From Bryobacter sp. (GTDB lineage: Bacteria > Acidobacteriota > Terriglobia > Bryobacterales > Bryobacteraceae): a DNA stretch of 64,000 nucleotides. Each line of letters starts with the position of its first letter. The stretch's first letter is position 1. Positions 59,218 through 64,000 of this stretch are shown in pieces. The DNA is taken from NCBI GenBank assembly GCA_022843605.1, contig JALHNI010000008.1, positions 1 through 64,000 of the forward strand. The letters are read 5' to 3'. Made by a program: the position numbers and the translations under genes. A model generated the notes under the pieces. That model made no database searches, was not told the DNA's origin, and saw only the letters and a list, made by a program, of their open reading frames with translations.

Positions 59218-60711
59218 TTACTTCTCGAGTAAGAAGTTGCCGACCACCATCGAGTCGATGCCGCTCGAATAGAAGCTGCGAACGGCATCGCGCGGGCTGC
59301 AAACAATCGGATCGCCGAACAAGTTGAACGACGTGTTGTAGAGCACGGGAAGCCCTAGTTTCTGGCCCGCTTCCAACAATAGCCGGTGATACAGCGGATT
59401 CTCGCTCGCGTTCACCGCATGCAACCGAATCCAACCGTCACCCAGGATCGCGCTGGCGAATCGTTCGCGATACTCCGGCTTCACGCGGCTCATCGTCGCC
59501 AGGTGACCCGCGTTCTGGCCCACCTCAAAGTACTCGCCCGCCAGTTCCGCCGGCACTGAAGCCGCAAACTTGCGGAACGATTCGCGATGCTTGATGTACT
59601 GATTCAGGTTCTCGCTCGCGTAGGGATCCGCCGGCGAAGCCAGGATACTGCGATAGCCTAACGCCCGCGGCCCGAACTCCATGCGCCCCTGCATCCACGC
59701 AACGATCTTGTCCTCCGCCAGTTGGCTCACCACGCTGGCGATCATCTCCGTCGTCGTGCCCAGTAGGCGGAAACCCAGCTTACAGTTCTCTACGACTTTC
59801 TTGATCTCCTCCGCCGTGTACTCCGGACCCAGCGCCAAGGTCGCAAACGGGATCGCCCGCGTCTCATGCAGCACTTCGTGCCAGGCGTGCGCCGCCGCAC
59901 CCAGGGCCGTCCCCGCATTACCTGCGGCAGGCTGCACAAATACCCGCTTCCAGTTCCCGCTATTTTCGAGCGCCGACACTAACATCGCGTTCTGAAAAAG
60001 ACCGCCGGCCAGACAAAGATTCTCTCCTTTGCCGGCCAATCGCACGACCGTTTCTTCCACCACGCGCTGCAACGATGCCGCCACGTCCCGCGGCTCCTTG
60101 CCGGCCAACTGCTCCAACTTACTCAAGTCCAGCCGCGCCCAGGTGCCTTCCGTCGATTCAATCGTTTCCGTCAGTAAGTCACGAAAACACGGCTCACCCG
60201 CCGCCGACATCCATTGCACTTTGTGCTCATCCGCATTGGGAGTAAAGCCCAGCAGGCGAGTCACGCGGCTATAGAGTTCACCCAGGGAATCCGGAAAGAT
60301 TGCCTCCTGCGTTAATGTCAATGACGAGCCGCTGCCCGTCCACAGAGCGCCGCAACGCGAATCGCCCTTCCGGTCGAGCGTCAAGACCGTGGCTTGGTCA
60401 AAACCTGATAGATAGTAAGCAGAAGCCGCGTGCGCGCGATGGTGCTCCACCAGGGCAATTCGCGCCTTGGGGAAGCGATTCCGCAATTCCACATGAAATT
60501 CCGTGTTAAACGGCTTAGCGATCGCAATCCAGCCGATGTCGCCCGCACTGGCGCCGGCTAACTTCAAACAAGCGGCGATCGCCGCGTCCGGTAACTGCCC
60601 GGGGGGGCCGTGCCGAAGCTTATCCTCCTCAAGCGCACCCACGAACTCACCGTCACGCAAAATACAGCAGGCGGCATCGTTTTCGAGTCCACCAATCCCT
60701 AAAATCATCAT
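59218..60711 (-). CDS. Carbamoyltransferase (NodU/CmcH family)
   Basis: A 497-residue protein. Start MMILGIGGLENDAACCI, then EHHRAHAASAYY (catalytic His region), LTLDRKGDSRCG (ATP site), and the C-terminal Sua5/YrdC-like module with WMQGRMEFGPRALGYRSIL and GWIRLHAV. It carries a carbamoyl group from carbamoyl phosphate, through carbamoyl-AMP, to a hydroxyl of a sugar or natural product. No other secondary-metabolite gene is near, so the acceptor is not shown. It abuts HtpX in convergent orientation. Confidence 0.93.
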   Translation of the reverse strand: MMILGIGGLENDAACCILRDGEFVGALEEDKLRHGPPGQLPDAAIAACLKLAGASAGDIGWIAIAKPFNTEFHVELRNRFPKARIALVEHHRAHAASAYYLSGFDQATVLTLDRKGDSRCGALWTGSGSSLTLTQEAIFPDSLGELYSRVTRLLGFTPNADEHKVQWMSAAGEPCFRDLLTETIESTEGTWARLDLSKLEQLAGKEPRDVAASLQRVVEETVVRLAGKGENLCLAGGLFQNAMLVSALENSGNWKRVFVQPAAGNAGTALGAAAHAWHEVLHETRAIPFATLALGPEYTAEEIKKVVENCKLGFRLLGTTTEMIASVVSQLAEDKIVAWMQGRMEFGPRALGYRSILASPADPYASENLNQYIKHRESFRKFAASVPAELAGEYFEVGQNAGHLATMSRVKPEYRERFASAILGDGWIRLHAVNASENPLYHRLLLEAGQKLGLPVLYNTSFNLFGDPIVCSPRDAVRSFYSSGIDSMVVGNFLLEK

Positions 60712-60719
60712 GCTTCTGT

Positions 60720-62126
60720 TTAAACCTTCTTCAAGCGTTCAATCACGCGCTGGCGGCCCACACACGCAAATACCAGAAAGGCCGACGGCCCCACCGCCTG
60801 GCCGCTCAGCGCCGCGCGGCTTGCGTTAATCAGTAACCCGGGCTTCACGCCGCGCTCTTCCGCTAGCTTGCGGAGTTCCGCCTCACAAATTGCCTCGGAG
60901 AACTCCGGCTGCGCTTCAAGCCTCTCCCCAAGTTCCCGCAAGATCTCTCGCGCCTGCGGCTGATTCAACTTGTCCAGCGCCACTGGATCGATCTCGAAAT
61001 CATCCGAAAAGTAACCCTTACCTCGCGTCGCGAAATCATGCAGCGACGTGAAGCGCTGCCGCACCGCATCAACGGCCAAACGGAACCGCTCCTCATCGTC
61101 TTGCGGCGGCAGCGACGAACGAATCAGGGGTAGTAGCTCTTCCAGCGGCATACTGCGCAAGTGCTGGCCGTTCAGCCAAAGCGCTTTCGCATCGATCGGT
61201 GACTCTTCCGAAAAATTCACCACCGCGTTCGACCGGTTGATCCCTTCGAAGCCGAATGCATCGACCAGTTCCTGCCGCGTCATCTGCTCGCGGTCATTCT
61301 TCGGTGACCAGCCCAGCAGGCACAGGAAGTTCACGTACGCATGCGGCAGAAAACCGGCATCGCGATAAGTCGTCACACTCACCACCGGCCCATGCTTGCG
61401 CTTCGAAAGCTTCGCGCCATCCGGCGCAATCAACAGCGGCAAGTGCGCAAACTTCGGAATGTCGCCACCCAGCGCCTCAAAGATCAGTACATGCTTGAAC
61501 GTATTCGTCAGATGATCCTGACCGCGGATAATCTGCGTGATCTTCAGGTCCACGTCGTCCGCACAGGAGGCCAGGTGGTAGGTCGGCATGCCGTTCGAAC
61601 GTAGCAGCGCAAAGTCCTCAATGTCCTTGGCCAGCTTCGTCTGCTTACCGAAGACCCCATCCGCGAATGCCACGACGTGCTTTTCTTCGCGCGGTACACG
61701 GAAGCGCAGCACAAAGGGTTCACCCGCGGCTGCCCGCCGGTCACTCTCTTCGGCCGAAAGCTCGCGCATCCCCGGATTGAATAGCCACCCCCCGGCAGGC
61801 TCGGATGCCACCTCGTCCTCAGCCCGTGCCGGAGTGAAGTCCCGGTAAGCGAGGCCCTTCTGCCGGATCGTCTCGGCCGCCGCCGCATGCAGCGCCAGCC
61901 GGTCGCTCTGCCGGTAGAATTCGTCCCAACCCAGGTCCAGCCAGTTCAAGCCATCGAAAATCGAATCCACCGATACCTGCGTGTTGCGTTCGACATCGGT
62001 GTCATCCAGCCGCAGCACCACCGTACCGCCATTGTGGCGGGCGTAGAGCCAATTGAAGATAAAGGTACGGGCGCTGCCAATGTGCAGGTATCCGGTGGGT
62101 GAGGGAGCAAAACGAACGCGCAGCAT
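60720..62126 (-). CDS. gltX: Glutamyl-tRNA synthetase
   Basis: A 468-residue class I synthetase. RFAPSPTGYLHIGSART holds the HIGH signature and KLSKRKHGP the KMSKS loop. The C-terminal anticodon-binding domain is complete. It charges tRNA-Glu (and possibly tRNA-Gln, with later amidation) using ATP. The carbamoyltransferase gene begins 8 nt downstream, so the two may share a transcript. Confidence 0.97.
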   Translation of the reverse strand: MLRVRFAPSPTGYLHIGSARTFIFNWLYARHNGGTVVLRLDDTDVERNTQVSVDSIFDGLNWLDLGWDEFYRQSDRLALHAAAAETIRQKGLAYRDFTPARAEDEVASEPAGGWLFNPGMRELSAEESDRRAAAGEPFVLRFRVPREEKHVVAFADGVFGKQTKLAKDIEDFALLRSNGMPTYHLASCADDVDLKITQIIRGQDHLTNTFKHVLIFEALGGDIPKFAHLPLLIAPDGAKLSKRKHGPVVSVTTYRDAGFLPHAYVNFLCLLGWSPKNDREQMTRQELVDAFGFEGINRSNAVVNFSEESPIDAKALWLNGQHLRSMPLEELLPLIRSSLPPQDDEERFRLAVDAVRQRFTSLHDFATRGKGYFSDDFEIDPVALDKLNQPQAREILRELGERLEAQPEFSEAICEAELRKLAEERGVKPGLLINASRAALSGQAVGPSAFLVFACVGRQRVIERLKKV

Positions 62127-62200
62127 GCTGATCCTTCAGGATAGCAACTGGCCATTGATTTCACGGTACTAAGCACTACGGCGTGCCCTCGCCGAACCGC

Positions 62201-63481
62201 CTAAGCGTAGAGTCCGCGCAGCTTAATCGCCGAGATCACCCGGTCCAGGCCCAACATGTTAGCCGCCGTGCGATTGTCCACCTTGTGCTTCTCCGCATAG
62301 TTCACCACGTCATGGAAGGCGGTCACCATGATCTCTTCCAGGCGCTGGATGACGAGTTCTTCGTTCCAGAAGTAACCCATCCGGTCCTGAACCCACTCGA
62401 AATACGACACCGACACGCCGCCCGCATTGGCCAGAATGTCGGGGATGATGAAGACGTTGTTCTCACGGAGGATCGGGTCGGCCGCCGGGGTGGTGGGGCC
62501 ATTGGCCCCTTCGCAGATCACTTTGGCGCGAATCTTCGCCGCATTGCGCGACGTGATCACGTTCTCCTTCGCCGCAGGCAACAAAATGTCGCACTCCAGG
62601 GTGAGCGCCTCGTCCTTGTCGATATTCTCCGCGCCAGCGAAGTCGACGATCGAACCCGTCTCGCGGCGGTGCTGCATCAGTTTCTCGATGTCGAGCCCAT
62701 GCGCGTTGTAGACCGCGCCATCCCATTCGACAATGCTTACGATCTTGAAACCGGCTTTCGCCATCAGGCGCGCGCTGGTTCCGCCGACGTTGCCGAAACC
62801 CTGGATGATCACCTCGGCCTCGCTCGGCGCCTTGCCGAGCTTCGCCAGCGCCTGCTGGCACACAATCATACAACCGCGGCCCGTCGCCTCGGCGCGGCCT
62901 TTGCTGCCGCCCAGACTCACCGGCTTACCCGTGACGACGGCCGTGGCGGTGGCTTGGCGCACATGCATCGAGTAGGTATCCATGATCCAGGCCATCATCC
63001 GCTCGTTGGTACCCAGGTCCGGCGCCGGAATGTCGATCTCCGGCCCGATCATCTCGATAATGGCCGACGTATAACGGCGCGTCAGTCGCTCAAGCTCCCC
63101 ATCCGACATGATGGACGGATCGCAAATCACACCACCCTTGGCTCCGCCGTAAGGAATATTCACCACGGCGCACTTCCAGGTCATCCAACTCGACAGCGCC
63201 CTCACCTCATCCAGGCTCACGTCCGGCGCAAAGCGAATCCCGCCCTTTGCCGGACCCCGCGCAATGGAATGCTGCACCCGGTAGCCGGTAAACACTTCTA
63301 GCCGCCCATCGTCCAGCAGCACCGGAATCGCCACCGTCAGTTCGCGCGTCGGCGTCGACAACATCTTGCGCATTCCGTCGTCGATCCCCAACAGCGTGGC
63401 GGCCTGGTTGAATCGCGTTTCCGCGGAAATCCAGGGGTTCAACTCGTTGGCGGGCACTACGACAGGGGCTTCTGCGATCAT
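62201..63481 (-). CDS. gdhA: Glutamate dehydrogenase (NAD(P)-dependent)
   Basis: A 426-residue hexameric-type enzyme. RVQHSIARGPAKGGIRF and YGGAKGGVICDP carry the substrate lysines, and VIIQGFGNVGGTSARL the NAD(P)-binding glycine motif. It interconverts 2-oxoglutarate plus ammonia and glutamate. GAGGTAA precedes the ATG by 7 nt. The gap to the divergent next gene is only 21 bp. Confidence 0.97.
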   Translation of the reverse strand: MIAEAPVVVPANELNPWISAETRFNQAATLLGIDDGMRKMLSTPTRELTVAIPVLLDDGRLEVFTGYRVQHSIARGPAKGGIRFAPDVSLDEVRALSSWMTWKCAVVNIPYGGAKGGVICDPSIMSDGELERLTRRYTSAIIEMIGPEIDIPAPDLGTNERMMAWIMDTYSMHVRQATATAVVTGKPVSLGGSKGRAEATGRGCMIVCQQALAKLGKAPSEAEVIIQGFGNVGGTSARLMAKAGFKIVSIVEWDGAVYNAHGLDIEKLMQHRRETGSIVDFAGAENIDKDEALTLECDILLPAAKENVITSRNAAKIRAKVICEGANGPTTPAADPILRENNVFIIPDILANAGGVSVSYFEWVQDRMGYFWNEELVIQRLEEIMVTAFHDVVNYAEKHKVDNRTAANMLGLDRVISAIKLRGLYA

Positions 63482-63502
63482 GGAGATTACCTCAAAATCA
63501 TT

Positions 63503-64000
63503 ATGTCATCCAGTCTCCAAACTCCCCGCCGCGACTGGCTCGCCACAGCCTTTCTGCCCTTCTGGCCGTTTCGCTCGTCCACGCAAAAAATCGGCGGCGT
63601 CCGTTTCGATATCATCCGCCGCGGCCGCTCCACGCACCGTTATTTCCATGTCCACGGCAACGAAACCACCGCGCGGGAATTGCTCTATGAGCACATGCGC
63701 AAGTTCAAGGGCACCGGATTCACGGTGCAGAGTCTCGAGCGGCAAGTAGCGCTTGGGGCCCTGGAGATCGATCCCAATCGCATGTTTTCGCGCGAAGGCG
63801 CCGAAAAGAACTTGCGCCGCGTCAATCGCAACTATTCCGAGGCGGCCATGCAGAACGCCCTCCTCTACCTGGAGCGCGATCGCCACAAATTCGTCAAAGC
63901 CATCCTGCCGCCCGAAGGCGGCCTGCTCATCGCCCTCCACAACAACGGCCCGGGCTATTCTGTGCAGACGGAGGTTCCCATCTCCGACGAAGTCTCGCTC
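63503..64000 (+). CDS. Secreted M14/succinylglutamate desuccinylase-like protein, partial
   Basis: Runs off the right edge; 166 residues visible. The start has a twin arginine (TPRRDWLATAFLPFWPF) and looks like an export signal. VHGNETTARELL contains an HxxE pair, the zinc-binding motif of M14/AstE-like peptidases, and the later LIALHNNG offers the next His. Divergent from gdhA with a 21-bp gap. The family assignment is tentative because the catalytic end is not in the window. Confidence 0.6.
   Translation, partial: MSSSLQTPRRDWLATAFLPFWPFRSSTQKIGGVRFDIIRRGRSTHRYFHVHGNETTARELLYEHMRKFKGTGFTVQSLERQVALGALEIDPNRMFSREGAEKNLRRVNRNYSEAAMQNALLYLERDRHKFVKAILPPEGGLLIALHNNGPGYSVQTEVPISDEVSL

Noticed and set aside
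1-64000. CRISPR arrays and insertion sequences
   Set aside because: No regularly spaced repeats, no transposase and no terminal inverted repeats flanking a gene were seen in a visual scan.

Overview
The window is a high-GC bacterial chromosome segment, densely coded on both strands. Its gene repertoire suggests an acidobacterium of the Solibacter/Bryobacter/Paludibaculum type: repeated secreted Gfo/Idh/MocA oxidoreductases with twin-arginine starts, DUF1080 proteins, a PQQ dehydrogenase with cytochrome c, NIPSNAP, FG-GAP repeat and collagen-like secreted proteins, many Ser/Thr kinases and an ECF sigma-kinase pair. This assignment is inference from gene content; no rRNA is present.

Layout. 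1-4.9 kb holds secreted carbohydrate/lipid catabolism genes (enolase-superfamily enzyme, ceramidase-like, Gfo/Idh/MocA, polysaccharide deacetylase). 4.9-8.5 kb holds an FAD-linked oxidase, a double-length ThyX-like protein and, divergently, dUTPase. 8.8-19.3 kb holds an FG-GAP protein, hydrolase/NIPSNAP, a second Gfo with a kinase, a 21-residue Lys/Ala peptide with its own promoter and terminator, RlpA, a sigma-54 activator, a glycosyltransferase and tRNA-Pro.

The main finding is at 19.5-26.6 kb, directly downstream of tRNA-Pro. It is a four-gene co-directional operon: a probable bacterial gasdermin (N-terminal Cys4, short C-terminal tail), a 1174-residue CHAT protease-NACHT ATPase-HEAT protein, an alpha/beta hydrolase with GHSFG, and a second caspase-like (clan CD) protease. 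The first two genes overlap by GTGA and the second and third by 32 nt. By analogy with known bacterial gasdermin loci, the inferred logic is phage sensing by the NACHT protein, protease activation, removal of the gasdermin tail and membrane pore formation.

26.6-41.4 kb contains a DUF1080 protein, a PQQ dehydrogenase/cytochrome c pair, a possible gene remnant, a DNRLRE/collagen-like secreted protein, an ECF sigma factor overlapping a TPR Ser/Thr kinase, a MarR-pirin-nitroreductase group with a shared operator-like motif, a phosphoesterase, LipA and a YprB-like nuclease. 41.6-45.2 kb is a tight operon (HAD phosphatase, uncharacterised deoxyhypusine-synthase-like protein, PfkB kinase, ROK kinase) that may define a small unrecognised pathway. 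45.2-64 kb holds glycogen phosphorylase, Rrf2, MotAB, a three-domain acyl-activating/ACP/PlsC protein, malate synthase, 7Fe ferredoxin, a VapBC-type pair, a third Gfo, HtpX, a carbamoyltransferase, GltX, glutamate dehydrogenase and a partial M14-like gene.

Regulation. Several genes have a TANNNT -10-like hexamer 6-7 nt before the start codon (dut, thyX, two Gfo-region genes, polysaccharide deacetylase, FG-GAP protein, Rrf2, antitoxin), which suggests leaderless transcription is common. At thyX/dut two such elements lie back-to-back over the same seven bases.
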